From Paenibacillus endoradicis (GTDB lineage: Bacteria; Bacillota; Bacilli; Paenibacillales; Paenibacillaceae), in NCBI RefSeq assembly GCF_024721975.1, contig NZ_JANQBB010000007.1, positions 248,001 through 312,000 of the forward strand: a stretch of 64,000 nucleotides of DNA, read 5' to 3'. The position numbers and the translations under genes were made by a program. Of the stretch, positions 35,076-44,952 are shown piece by piece. The notes beneath the pieces were generated by a model that did no database searches, was not told where the DNA came from, and saw only the letters and a list, made by a program, of their open reading frames with translations. Positions within the stretch are counted from its first letter, which is position 1. The number at the start of each line of letters is the position of its first letter.

Positions 35076-35448
35076 TTGACGTATTCACTTCAACTAATTA
35101 AAATGTATAGCAGTTTGTCTATTAATTGAAGTTTAGATTTTGATCAGTATTATGTGGTATAGTCTCGGGATGCTAATCGAGATCAGTTATTTTTCAGATA
35201 TAGAAGCTATAATGTTAAAAGGCATTATTTGTGGAGATTTTTGAATTAGGGAGCAAACATGTATTGATCAAATACGATAGATCGCAAAGAAGGGGATGAG
35301 GAATGAGTTTTGCCGGAATCTTGAGCTAGTGATTGGAATAGGACATCGAAACATGTACTCTTTCTGTTCTGTGCAAAAATTTTACCGTTAACTAGCATTA
35401 AGATAATAGAGTTTAAATAAATTCAAGCGGAAGGAAGTAGAGTACATA
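35076..35448 (+). promoter_or_regulatory. SigA promoter and about 340-base leader of the adhesin gene
   Basis: TTGACG (35076-35081), a 17-base spacer and TAAAAT (35099-35104) form a strong promoter, giving a leader of about 338 bases. An inverted repeat (ACTTCAA at 35087 with TTGAAGT near 35126) overlaps the promoter. A LytTR-like ACCGTTAAC lies at about 35384, close to a second weak -10 (GATAAT, 35402). A short ORF of 31 codons starts at 35296. I could not match the leader to a known riboswitch. Confidence 0.5.
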
Positions 35449-38400
35449 ATGCGTAAATATGCAAAGATTATATGGATTTGTTTATTAGTTATTGCATTGC
35501 AAGCTAGTTCTATTTCGAAAGTATTAGTTTCGTATGCAGCAGGTTCAGGTAATGATGTGACGGGGCAAGTGGCTTCTCAATTTATTACTGGTGTAGATGT
35601 AAAAGAGAAGGCTGGGGCTATCCCAGGTAACACATTAATTGGAAAACCTAATCTTGAAAAGAATTCTGATTTTTATTTGTATTATGATTTTATGGTTCCA
35701 AATGTACATACTATTGCCGAAGAGGATTTCATAATTATAGATGTACCGTTAGCAATTGCCCTTCCTGTTATCCCTGGTAACCCAGAGTACAAGTTTACTA
35801 CATTAATATCTGAAGATGATGGAACTGTTATTGCAGACGCATATCTGATTCCGGGTAATAAAATTAAGCTTGTTTTTACAGACAGTGTAGAAACGCTTTC
35901 CAATGTAGGTGGGGCATTCTTCCTAGCTGCTTCTTTTGACCAAGATGAGATTAAAACAGATGGTACCGTTACAGAGATTGATTTCGGTATACCAAACACA
36001 ACACTTGAGTTGACATTCAAAGCAGATCCTATTGCTGTGCCAGACCCGGTTACTGTCCAAAAAGATGGTAAAATAACTAGTGGAACTAACATCGAATGGA
36101 AAATAACTGTCAATAAAGAGAATGTTAACGTTAATAATGCAGTACTAGTTGATGCTATCCCGTCAAGTCAAACCTTGGATGTATCATCAATTAAAATTAA
36201 CGGTGCCATTCCTACAGCTGGAGTAACTACTGATGCTGATACTTTAAGTGTTTCATTAGGAGACATTACTACCCAGCAGGTAATTACCTTTACTACCTCA
36301 TTAAAGGAAACAGCATTACTTGCGGCACTAGAAGCAGGAGATACGTCCATTTCTGTAACGAATACCGCTTACCTTGAGCATGATGATAACGAGACAACGA
36401 ATGTGGATAGCCCGAAAACTGTAAATATTCCACTTAGTATTTTAAGTAAATCAGGAAGTTATAATGCTACAACAACAGCGAATAATACAAAAAATATTAC
36501 TTGGACGATTGTCGTGAATGAAGATGATCTAGCATTCAACAATGCCATTATTAAGGATACACTTCCTGCTGGGTTAACTTACATTGCTGGAACAGCAACT
36601 GTAAATGGTGCTAATGTTACTCCGGTAACAAGTGGCTCAGAGCTGACTTTTAACCTAGGTAATATTACGAATGAGGTTACGATTACGTATGAAACTGAGA
36701 TTGCGCCAGCTCGTTTTCAATCAAATGGCTCTTATAATTTCGTAAACGAAGCGGTCCTTACTTGGGATGGTCTTACTGGAACTGGAGTAGTAAAAAATGC
36801 TTCAGTAGGTGTTGGAAGTAACTTAATCAACAAGTCAGGTGCGGGTTATAACCGAGCGAACGGTGTAATTTCATGGTCAATTGATATTAATAGTGAAAAT
36901 ATTAGATGGGCAGCACCAACGATTACGGATATAATTCCAAGTGCTCAACAGTATATTCATGGGTCTGCTCGAATTGTGGATCATCAAGGCAATGCTTACT
37001 CTGGTGGTACATTTAACTACTCTTCTGGAACTTCAACGCTTAGCTATACGTTTGGTTCTGCTATTAATTCTAAATACACGATTACATTCGATACAAAGCC
37101 AGCAGATACAGTGAATATTACTGCTAATGCTAGTGGACAGTTTTCAAACACAGCCAAGTTTGTCAGTGGTTCTATTGATATTAGTGACCCAGGAACGCAG
37201 AGCTATACAAGCAATGTGTTGAAAAAGGATGCGGAAGGCTATGATCTAAATGTAGCTGACCGTACAATTACGTGGAAGTTGACTGTTAATGAAAACGGTG
37301 CAACAGCTCCAAGTGCACCGAAAGCAGGAACTGATCCTAGCTTGTACGCTGCTATTGCACTTCCAAATGTAAGCATTGTTGATACTATTCCTGACGGACT
37401 TACCTTTATACCTGGCAGTGTTATCGTTCATGATGTTAACGGTGCCCCTGTCAGCTTTCTCGTAACTGTTACTGGAACAGATGTTGTAACCTTCGATTTT
37501 AACTCGAGCATTACGGAGCAATACACCATCTATTTCGACACTGCGGTTACGGATCTATCCAAGTTTATTTCACAAAATAATACGTTGAATAATGGTAATT
37601 TTGATGTTACGAATGAAGCAACATTAACCCATGATAAAACGACAAGATCCAATACTGATCCTGCAACTCAAACCATTAGCAACCATATTGTAAGCAAGAA
37701 AGGTATTCCAACAGCGTATGGCAATAAGTATGTTGATTGGGTTGTATATCTGAACTCCAATGCAGTTAATCTTAATCAGTTGCTGGATGTCGATAGATTC
37801 TGGTTAATTGATAACCTGCAAGCAGGTCTTGAGCTAGACACAACAAGTGTGGAGTTAATTGCATATAGTGGAGCAATTAACGTACCTAACAATATTCCAG
37901 CAAACGGAAATGATGGTTTAGGTGCAGGTACACCAGTACCACTTAATGGCTCACATATTGTCTATGATGCTACAACTAGAGAATTTAGATTTAATTTCCC
38001 GACGGATACGATTGATAAGGCGTATAAGCTTTCGTTCCGTACGTATGTAACTGAAACGGTAAACTCTGGGTCTAGCTTCACTAACAGTATTAATTTGTTC
38101 GGTTCTAAAGATAATGTCGCCGTTCCAATTGATGGTGCATATCAGTCCAATGATTCACGTCAAGTAACCTTCTTACAAGCTGGAAGCATGGGATATGGTA
38201 ATCTTGGTAAATTTATCGTTAATAAGGTAGATTTAGATGATAACAACGTTAAATTATCTGGAGCAACCTTTGCCTTGTATGATCAATATGGCAATAAGGT
38301 TCAAGAAAAAATGACAGTCGATGGAAAACTAGAATTCAACCGTATTAAGTCGGACTTATCATACTATATCCAAGAGGTTGTCGCACCAACAGGGTACTTA

Positions 38401-41109
38401 ATAAGTGGTGATGTAAGTGTAGATGGAGCTCCAGCAACGCTTACAACAGTTGGTGATGTTGTAGAGGATGCAATTGAATTGAAATTGAGCTCTGTGCTCA
38501 ATCAGAAGTCAGTGGAGTTAACGTTCAAAAACCAAGAAGTGAAAGCAAACGTTAAATTCACAAAGAAAAATGAAACAAATGGTCCGTTGGCAGGCGCGCA
38601 ATTCGGTCTGTATATACGTGGGGCCGTTGCAGGTTCGACACCATTAGCAACAGCAACGAGTTCAGCTGTAGGTGAAGTTTTATTTACTAACGTACCTTAT
38701 GGTGAGTACGATATTCGTGAAATACAAGCACCAAACGGCTATCGTACCCTAACAGGAGTTGTTCATGCTGTTGAGGTTACTGCAGCTGATCACGGAACAA
38801 CGATAGCACTATCAGATGTTTCAAATTCATTGATTCGAGCAAATATTGAATTCGTTAAGCTAGACGATTCAGGAGACGAACTCGAAGGTGCAGAGTTTAA
38901 ATTGTATAACAGCGGTAATGTTGCGGTAGCAGCATCAGAATCTGATGAAGATGGACTTGTAGAATTCAAAAACGTTTTAGCAGGATCATATACGATTCGT
39001 GAAACGAAAACTCCATTTGGTTATATGCCACTTACTGGAGATGTATTCACAACTACGATTACTGAAGCAAATCATGGTTCAACAATTGATCTTGGTAACG
39101 TAACAAACGTATTGATCCAATCATCTATTGAATTTGTGAAAAACAATGAGAAGAACCAACCGTTAACCGGAGCTACATTCGGTCTGTATAATAGTCTAGA
39201 TGTAGAGGTTCAAAGAACTACAACTGGCACTGACGGTAAAGTAACGTTTATGAATGTAGGCGAAGGCACCTACACAATAAAAGAGATTTCATCACCTTAT
39301 GGGTATAAGATAATTGATGGAGTCATCTATACTGTGACGATAACAAATGACGATCAAGGCATCAAAAAACAGCTTGCTCCAGTAGCCAATACACTTATTG
39401 AAGCGAATATTGAGTTCGTAAAATTAAGTGAGAAGGGGAAAACGCTAGCTGGTGCGGAATTTGTATTGTTGGATGAAAATGAAAATATAGTACAAACGGT
39501 AACAAGTGGCGTCGATGGTAAAGTTACATTTGTTGATGTACTAGAAGGCAAGTATGTCATTCGCGAGAAAACAGCACCTGTAGGTTATAATCCATTAACA
39601 AGCGATGTGGCGACTGTAGAAATTACTGGGCAAAAGCATAATACTACAGTATCAATTCCAGATGTAACGAATCAGATCATTAGAGGCGATGTTAAGTTTG
39701 TTAAGGTGGCTAAGAACTCTGGCAAACTATTGAAGAATGCAAGATTTGCGTTATATGCAGCGGACGATACAATATTTGATAAAGAGATTGCAACTGCGAT
39801 CTCCGATGATAATGGGGTAGTTCGTTTTGAAGATGTAGAGTATGGGGATTATACAATTGTTGAAATTGCTTCTCCTAGCGGCTACTATAAATCAAAAGAT
39901 AAGCTGTCTGTTACGATTAGCGAAGAAGGAAAAACTTATGATCTCGGAAACTTTGAAAATCAAATAATACCGGATAACTTTATTGAAGGTACGATTGAAA
40001 TTAACAAGGTTAATGAACTTGGTGATCCGCTTTCAGGTGCGAAATTTGCACTTTATAATGTAGTAGGCTATCGTGTTGCAGAAGTAGTAACTAATAGCTC
40101 GGGTATTGCTCGTTTCACTCCGGTTGAAGAAGGTATTTACACAGTTGAAGAGGTTGAAGCACCTACAAACTATGTGAAGTCAGATCAAGTAGAGAACGTT
40201 ACAATTACAAGCGATAAAAACTATGTGAAGCTGACATTTGTCAACGAACGTAGTAGTGACGCTCCTTGGCCAAACGTAAGTGTTCAAAAAGTCGATGATG
40301 CAGGTACACCACTTGCTGGTGTTAAATTTGCATTGTATAAAGCAACAGATACAGCATTTGCAACTCCAGTTGCGAATAGCACAACAGATGCTAACGGTGT
40401 TGCAACATTTACAAATATTCCTCCTGGTAAATATGTTGTAAAAGAAATTAAAGCACTAGAAGGCTATATTCTTTCTAATGTGACGTTACCAGTAATAGTA
40501 ACTGAGGATGCGAAAACATATGACGCTGGAACAGTGGAAAATCGTGTTATTCGTGGTGATATTGTTGTAACTAAAGTTAATGAGCTTAATGAACCGCTGC
40601 AAGGTGCAGAGTTTGGCTTATATGATAAAGATGGTAAATTAGTTAAAGTAGCAGTAAGTAACAATGAAGGTATCGCGAACTTCAAAGATATTTCATACGG
40701 TTCTTACAGCTTGAAAGAGCTGATTGCGCCCGAATCTTATGAAAAATCTGATGAAGTGCTAGCAATTAATATTACAATTGATGGTACGGTTCAAGCCTAT
40801 ACAATTGTAAATAAAAAAGTCAACGTTTCAGGTGTTAAACCTGATAAGCCAGGTACAGGTTCTAATCAGCCAGGTGGTACGGATTTAGGTACAGGAAGTA
40901 ACAAGCCAGATCCAGGTACTACAGAAACTGGTATAGGAAGTAATAAGCCAGGACTTAATGGTAGTAATAACGCAGGTGGAGTGAATCAAAGTAATCAACT
41001 GCCTAAGACAGGAGATTCTATCTCTACAATGTTGTGGTTGTTTGTAGGTAGCGGATTGCTTATCATTGCTTTACTGTTAGTTGGTAGAAGAAAAACTCAC
41101 AAACAATAA
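35449..41109 (+). CDS. Giant LPXTG cell-wall adhesin with isopeptide-type repeats and nine CnaB domains
   Basis: 1886 aa. Signal peptide about 1-31 (ends VSYAAG). An N-terminal adhesin-like domain runs to about 195. Residues about 200-915 hold repeated Ig-like/DUF11-type domains, each with an opening like ITWTIVVNE and a TLPAGLTYIAGTATVNG-like strand. Residues about 916-1800 hold nine CnaB/SpaA domains spaced about 94 residues, each with a Lys in (I/V)xFVK, G(A)xFxLY, a Glu in IREI/KEI-AP-GY, and a closing Asn, the residues that form internal isopeptide bonds. A Gly/Asn/Pro linker, LPKTGD (about 1851), a membrane helix and RRKTHKQ end the protein. It should be covalently attached to the wall, with a class B sortase encoded next. 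Confidence 0.92.
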   Translation: MRKYAKIIWICLLVIALQASSISKVLVSYAAGSGNDVTGQVASQFITGVDVKEKAGAIPGNTLIGKPNLEKNSDFYLYYDFMVPNVHTIAEEDFIIIDVPLAIALPVIPGNPEYKFTTLISEDDGTVIADAYLIPGNKIKLVFTDSVETLSNVGGAFFLAASFDQDEIKTDGTVTEIDFGIPNTTLELTFKADPIAVPDPVTVQKDGKITSGTNIEWKITVNKENVNVNNAVLVDAIPSSQTLDVSSIKINGAIPTAGVTTDADTLSVSLGDITTQQVITFTTSLKETALLAALEAGDTSISVTNTAYLEHDDNETTNVDSPKTVNIPLSILSKSGSYNATTTANNTKNITWTIVVNEDDLAFNNAIIKDTLPAGLTYIAGTATVNGANVTPVTSGSELTFNLGNITNEVTITYETEIAPARFQSNGSYNFVNEAVLTWDGLTGTGVVKNASVGVGSNLINKSGAGYNRANGVISWSIDINSENIRWAAPTITDIIPSAQQYIHGSARIVDHQGNAYSGGTFNYSSGTSTLSYTFGSAINSKYTITFDTKPADTVNITANASGQFSNTAKFVSGSIDISDPGTQSYTSNVLKKDAEGYDLNVADRTITWKLTVNENGATAPSAPKAGTDPSLYAAIALPNVSIVDTIPDGLTFIPGSVIVHDVNGAPVSFLVTVTGTDVVTFDFNSSITEQYTIYFDTAVTDLSKFISQNNTLNNGNFDVTNEATLTHDKTTRSNTDPATQTISNHIVSKKGIPTAYGNKYVDWVVYLNSNAVNLNQLLDVDRFWLIDNLQAGLELDTTSVELIAYSGAINVPNNIPANGNDGLGAGTPVPLNGSHIVYDATTREFRFNFPTDTIDKAYKLSFRTYVTETVNSGSSFTNSINLFGSKDNVAVPIDGAYQSNDSRQVTFLQAGSMGYGNLGKFIVNKVDLDDNNVKLSGATFALYDQYGNKVQEKMTVDGKLEFNRIKSDLSYYIQEVVAPTGYLISGDVSVDGAPATLTTVGDVVEDAIELKLSSVLNQKSVELTFKNQEVKANVKFTKKNETNGPLAGAQFGLYIRGAVAGSTPLATATSSAVGEVLFTNVPYGEYDIREIQAPNGYRTLTGVVHAVEVTAADHGTTIALSDVSNSLIRANIEFVKLDDSGDELEGAEFKLYNSGNVAVAASESDEDGLVEFKNVLAGSYTIRETKTPFGYMPLTGDVFTTTITEANHGSTIDLGNVTNVLIQSSIEFVKNNEKNQPLTGATFGLYNSLDVEVQRTTTGTDGKVTFMNVGEGTYTIKEISSPYGYKIIDGVIYTVTITNDDQGIKKQLAPVANTLIEANIEFVKLSEKGKTLAGAEFVLLDENENIVQTVTSGVDGKVTFVDVLEGKYVIREKTAPVGYNPLTSDVATVEITGQKHNTTVSIPDVTNQIIRGDVKFVKVAKNSGKLLKNARFALYAADDTIFDKEIATAISDDNGVVRFEDVEYGDYTIVEIASPSGYYKSKDKLSVTISEEGKTYDLGNFENQIIPDNFIEGTIEINKVNELGDPLSGAKFALYNVVGYRVAEVVTNSSGIARFTPVEEGIYTVEEVEAPTNYVKSDQVENVTITSDKNYVKLTFVNERSSDAPWPNVSVQKVDDAGTPLAGVKFALYKATDTAFATPVANSTTDANGVATFTNIPPGKYVVKEIKALEGYILSNVTLPVIVTEDAKTYDAGTVENRVIRGDIVVTKVNELNEPLQGAEFGLYDKDGKLVKVAVSNNEGIANFKDISYGSYSLKELIAPESYEKSDEVLAINITIDGTVQAYTIVNKKVNVSGVKPDKPGTGSNQPGGTDLGTGSNKPDPGTTETGIGSNKPGLNGSNNAGGVNQSNQLPKTGDSISTMLWLFVGSGLLIIALLLVGRRKTHKQ

Positions 41110-41124
41110 TTTGCTTGATTACAG

Positions 41125-41160
41125 AATGCGTACGTTCCAGTTGGAATGTACGCATTTCTT
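41125..41160 (+). terminator. Hairpin terminator after the adhesin
   Basis: AATGCGTACGTTCCA (41125-41139) pairs with TGGAATGTACGCATT (41142-41156) with one G-T pair, followed by TCTT. It is weak in T, so read-through to the sortase is possible. Confidence 0.7.
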
Positions 41161-41256
41161 ATTTAAGAGGTAGTTAAAAGAACACGTTATAAAGGAACAC
41201 TTTAAGTTATAATTTGAATTAGGCAGGTAAACCAATGAAATAGATTGAGGGATATA

Positions 41257-42021
41257 ATGGGAAAAATTATAAAGCGAGTGGTGCTATTTATTGTTATCGC
41301 AGTTTTTTTATACAGTGGTTATCAATTAGGTCTTTACCTATATGACGGTTATGCAAGCAACAAGCTGAATGAGCGTATGAAACAGCAATATGAGGATGTA
41401 CGAGAAGATCAGCAAGAGATTAATGATGCTGAGCAAGGAGAGTTAACTGAGGAACAATTGAAGCAACGCTATAAGGAGCAATTTGATCAATTGCTAGAAA
41501 TCAATCCTGATATTGTTGGTTGGATTAGCATTGATAACACGGGGATTGATTACCCTGTCGTGCAGTCTAGTGATAATGATTACTACCTGAATCATAATGT
41601 TGAAAAACAATCATCTGCACGAGGCTCGATATTTATGGATTATCGCAATAAGAATATGAATGATGATATCCATACTGTGATTTACGGTCATCATATGAAA
41701 GATGGCAGTATGTTTGGTGAGTTATCTAAATATAAAGATGCTGCATATTACAATGAGCATGATACGATCACTTTTGAAGGATTAGAGGGATCAACGAAAT
41801 GGCAAATCTTTTCTGTATATATTTACTCTCCTGAGGATCAATTTTTTGAATATGAGTTTGCTGACGAGCAGCAGTATAATACTTATTTGGACGCAATAAT
41901 TAAAAAGTCACAGTATGATACTGGTGTCAGAGTAACTTCAGACGATCAATTGCTTACACTAGTAACGTGCACATACGAGATAACGGATGCTAGATTTATT
42001 ATTCATGCCAAACGGGTATAG
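41257..42021 (+). CDS. Class B sortase
   Basis: 254 aa from ATG 41257 (TGAGGGATATA upstream). One N-terminal membrane anchor (about 5-27), a Glu/Gln-rich stem, then the catalytic domain: INPDIVGWISIDNTGIDYPV, DYYLNHN, GSIFMDYRN, catalytic His in IYGHHMKDGSMF, Cys in TLVTCTYEI and Arg in ARFIIHAKR. The GSIFMDYRN and YGHHM wording marks class B. Class B enzymes usually attach NPQTN or (S/P)PKTG proteins. Its position right after an LPKTG adhesin suggests a dedicated pair, which is inference. Confidence 0.9.
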   Translation: MGKIIKRVVLFIVIAVFLYSGYQLGLYLYDGYASNKLNERMKQQYEDVREDQQEINDAEQGELTEEQLKQRYKEQFDQLLEINPDIVGWISIDNTGIDYPVVQSSDNDYYLNHNVEKQSSARGSIFMDYRNKNMNDDIHTVIYGHHMKDGSMFGELSKYKDAAYYNEHDTITFEGLEGSTKWQIFSVYIYSPEDQFFEYEFADEQQYNTYLDAIIKKSQYDTGVRVTSDDQLLTLVTCTYEITDARFIIHAKRV

Positions 42022-42054
42022 TATAAGACTCATAATTGATTATTAATGGTATGT

Positions 42055-42092
42055 CAAAAAGACATGATAACTAAGGACTATCATGTCTCTTT
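42055..42092. terminator. Bidirectional hairpin terminator
   Basis: AGACATGATA (42060-42069) pairs with TATCATGTCT (42079-42088). A-rich bases lie on the left and CTTT on the right, so it can end both the sortase gene and the minus-strand operon. Confidence 0.65.
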
Positions 42093-42115
42093 GCGCAATG
42101 TAAAAAGAATACTAC

Positions 42116-42964
42116 TTATTGACGAGTATGAGATAGCCGTAGCTGAGACCATATACTGTTCATGCCACTTTGTATTGTAGTTAGTGCTTGTTCATTAATA
42201 ATATTAGACTCTGTAGATAATATTTCTTGCGCAACTATACCTTGATAGCCCGTACTATGAATTGCTTCGAGAAACGCAACAAGATCAATGACTCCATCAC
42301 CTGGATATAGTCGATCATTATCTACTAATTGCTCGATAGGTAGAGGCTTAGCATCATTAATATGAACATAGGCAATATCTTGAGCATTTAATAGTTTAAG
42401 TTGTGTCGTATTCATGTTATTGCAATGCCAATGATAGGAGTCAATAAGCAATCCTACATTAGGCAGAGCTATTGCATCGATAAGGAATAATGTATCTTCC
42501 ATCGTATGGATAAAAGGATATTTCCAAGCTGTGCGAAGGTGATGGGGACCCACAAACTCAATAGCTAACTTTATTCCGTATGGTTGTAGGATTTGAGCAC
42601 ATATTCGTAACCTTCTAACTGCATGAAAGCTGAATGTTACTAAATCTAGATCTGTAGATGGAAGAATATATGTGCAGCAAACGGTACTTCCTAACATTGA
42701 GGCAGCGTAAGCTCGATGAGGAAGTTGTTGCAAATCCTCTTGGAAAGCTTTCTCACTATCTTGCCAATTAACAGCCAGTGAGAATGCAGCGGCTACAATA
42801 TTTTTCTCGTCTAATAATTGCTTTGCTTGGTCAAGGCCACACTCTTTATGCAGCTGACATGGATCTAATTCAACTGCATCAAATCCGTAGGCAGCTGCAT
42901 ATGTAATGAGTTCTACTTCTGACTCCACACGACCAAGTCCTGCTCTAGTTAAAGCCTTAAGCAT
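42116..42964 (-). CDS. Sugar phosphate isomerase/epimerase-like TIM-barrel protein
   Basis: 282 aa of the AP-endonuclease-2/xylose-isomerase-like family: ELDPCQLH near residue 35, KLAIEFVGPHH with metal-ligand Glu (about 140), VGLLIDSYHWHCN, DIAYVHINDAK, YPGDGVIDLVAFL and VAQEILST. The Glu, Asp-His, His and Glu positions match the divalent-metal site of IolE/IolI-like enzymes. It overlaps the dehydrogenase gene by 8 bases and is the last gene of an AraC-controlled operon for a sugar or polyol. The substrate is unknown. Confidence 0.85.
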   Translation of the reverse strand: MLKALTRAGLGRVESEVELITYAAAYGFDAVELDPCQLHKECGLDQAKQLLDEKNIVAAAFSLAVNWQDSEKAFQEDLQQLPHRAYAASMLGSTVCCTYILPSTDLDLVTFSFHAVRRLRICAQILQPYGIKLAIEFVGPHHLRTAWKYPFIHTMEDTLFLIDAIALPNVGLLIDSYHWHCNNMNTTQLKLLNAQDIAYVHINDAKPLPIEQLVDNDRLYPGDGVIDLVAFLEAIHSTGYQGIVAQEILSTESNIINEQALTTIQSGMNSIWSQLRLSHTRQ

Positions 42965-44003
42965 AATGGTTCACCTCTTTCGTCCGATCATTTGTTGTCC
43001 AATCAAATAATACACCATGGTACTGATCTTTATCATTGCGTAAACCTTCATATGCCTGTTGAGCCTCTAATTGTGGAGGTACAATATGGCTAATTAAGGG
43101 ATCAATCTTTAACTTTTTATTTTTCATAAGATCAAATACAATTTTAGTGTTTCTAACAAGAGAATGTTTAATATAGGGATTGTGTTGAACAGGTAGTCGC
43201 CACTCATGAGCCCCTTTGAATGTAATACAGCCGTGATCCATAAGATGAGTATAATTCAACAAGTCGGTAATATTACCTGTGTAATCACCACGAGGGCTTC
43301 CAAGCAGTATGAGCTCACCATATGGGGAGATGTAAGGTAAACTTTTTGTAACGACCTGTGGTACTCCTGTTGCTTCAATAAGTGTGGACACGCCCAATTG
43401 GGATGTTAACAATGATATTTGATCTAATAGTTGATCATCATTACCATCTAGAGTGGCATATACACCGCAACGTTTAGCTAAGGCAAGTCGATTGGCTGAT
43501 ACATCAATACCAATAATATTTGCTCCTTGCAAACTAGCAAGCTGTGCTGCAAGGTTGCCTACTAATCCCAGTCCAGTAACGGCAACATAGTCTCCTAATT
43601 CAATGGAAGAAACTCGAATAGATGTCATCGCAATAGTAGCCAATCTTGCAAAAGGAATCCAGTAGAGAGGAACACCCTCTGGTACCTTTACAATAAGATC
43701 ATTTTCATTAATTGTTTCGTATCGTGCATGATTTCCGTAGTGAAATATATGATCTCCAATCTCGAAATCTACAACATTCGAACCTACGTTAATGACTTCA
43801 CTTACCGCGGAGTAACCAGGAACTTGAGGCATGGAGAACCATTTCTCATTACCGGATAAACAAGCGAGTTCGGTCCCAGCACTTACTAATGTATATATTT
43901 TTTTAACTAGAATTCTATTAGATTGTAGCTCGCTAGCGATATATTTATCTTCTTGGACTTCTACTTGCCATGGAGCTGTAAACATAACTTGAGTATTAAT
44001 CAT
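42957..44003 (-). CDS. MDR-superfamily dehydrogenase lacking the zinc ligands
   Basis: 348 aa with a GroES-like N-terminal part and a Rossmann domain (VTGLGLVGNLAAQLA, then a GVSTLIEATGVP strand). The usual zinc-binding Cys and GHE motif are replaced (TELACLSGNEKW and VPGYSAVSEV), and the four-Cys structural zinc loop is missing. It therefore belongs to a zinc-independent branch, as in BchC-like or sugar-oxidising MDR proteins. It is flanked by an isomerase and an AraC regulator, so oxidation of a sugar or inositol-like compound is likely. AGGAGG precedes the start. Confidence 0.83.
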   Translation of the reverse strand: MINTQVMFTAPWQVEVQEDKYIASELQSNRILVKKIYTLVSAGTELACLSGNEKWFSMPQVPGYSAVSEVINVGSNVVDFEIGDHIFHYGNHARYETINENDLIVKVPEGVPLYWIPFARLATIAMTSIRVSSIELGDYVAVTGLGLVGNLAAQLASLQGANIIGIDVSANRLALAKRCGVYATLDGNDDQLLDQISLLTSQLGVSTLIEATGVPQVVTKSLPYISPYGELILLGSPRGDYTGNITDLLNYTHLMDHGCITFKGAHEWRLPVQHNPYIKHSLVRNTKIVFDLMKNKKLKIDPLISHIVPPQLEAQQAYEGLRNDKDQYHGVLFDWTTNDRTKEVNHYA

Positions 44004-44013
44004 ATTGTTCCTC

Positions 44014-44952
44014 CTACAACTTTTTATTAACTTCTTGATTTGCGATGGTTCTATTTAAAATGCTTTCATGACTTTGTGATGTATGTAAGGAATGGAATTG
44101 ACTTGCACTCGTACCAACCATACTCTTAAATGCTCGACTGAAGGAGTAGATGCTTGTAAATCCTACTTGTTCTGAGATCGTAGTTAGGGTGTGCTTTCCT
44201 TCTAATATTTTTTTCTTTGCTTGTTCAATACGTATCGAAGATACAAATTTATGAATAGAGATTCCTAATTGTTCTTTGAACAGATGGGAGAGGTGATTAG
44301 GCGATAGGCCCACATGCTCAGCAATGGACATACGGTCAAGTTCGTTACGAGCATAATTGGAATATATATAATGAATACTCAACTCAATAGATGCCCACCC
44401 CTTCGATTGTTTACTTAGTTGAATAGGGGTTTCCGTCTGATTACGAAAAAATATAGCAAGTAATTCTGTTAATATTCCCTTCATCTGAACATCTGAGAAA
44501 GGAATAGTTGAACTATATAGCTGTTGTAACGTTAGAAATCTTCTTTTCAAATAGAGCTGATCGTTGGAATTAATATGAGAAATAGGATCTATGAATAGTA
44601 GTGATTTTTCTGAATCAGGTAATACGTTCTGTTCGGGTAATGTAATGCTTATTTCTTGCCACTTCCTTCGCTGGACATTAGACATTAAATCGAAATGAAC
44701 AATATATTGAATAAGTGGTGTTACAGAAGTAGCATGAATGAGATGTAACATGAACGGTGGCATTATAAGAGCATCTCCTGCATGAAGTTGATACTTAATA
44801 CCATCAAGGATAAAATCGGCATCACCTTGCTCTATATATGTAAACACATGATCATAGTCAATCCACTCTCCAAGTAGCTGATGAGAGCGGGATATTTTGA
44901 CTAATCGTACGAATGGGGATATGTGCTGAAGTTGTTCAATAAACCTGTTCAG
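44014..44952 (-). CDS. AraC-family regulator, probably started at CTG 44952
   Basis: 312 aa if read from CTG 44952. The frame is open to an in-frame stop at 44974-44976, and the only strong ribosome site (GGAGGTGA) lies seven bases before this CTG. The GTG at 44847 would cut the protein in the middle of its cupin domain and has no site. N-terminal part: FVRLVKISRSH, then DHVFTYIEQGDADFILDG and LHAGDALIMPPFMLHLI, a cupin-type sugar-sensing fold. The C-terminal double HTH has RMSIAEHVGLSPNHLSHLFK and ISEQVGFTSIYSFSRAFK. It likely activates the two downstream genes, which begin 10 bases after its stop. Confidence 0.82.
   Translation of the reverse strand: MNRFIEQLQHISPFVRLVKISRSHQLLGEWIDYDHVFTYIEQGDADFILDGIKYQLHAGDALIMPPFMLHLIHATSVTPLIQYIVHFDLMSNVQRRKWQEISITLPEQNVLPDSEKSLLFIDPISHINSNDQLYLKRRFLTLQQLYSSTIPFSDVQMKGILTELLAIFFRNQTETPIQLSKQSKGWASIELSIHYIYSNYARNELDRMSIAEHVGLSPNHLSHLFKEQLGISIHKFVSSIRIEQAKKKILEGKHTLTTISEQVGFTSIYSFSRAFKSMVGTSASQFHSLHTSQSHESILNRTIANQEVNKKL

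Noticed and set aside
35200..35448. c-di-GMP riboswitch in the adhesin leader
   Set aside because: A GCAAAG word is present, but the remaining conserved bases and the tetraloop-receptor layout do not fit.
35682..36113. 143-codon ORF antisense to the adhesin
   Set aside because: It is a shadow frame of the coding strand, with no ribosome site and biased composition; the adhesin frame is clearly real.
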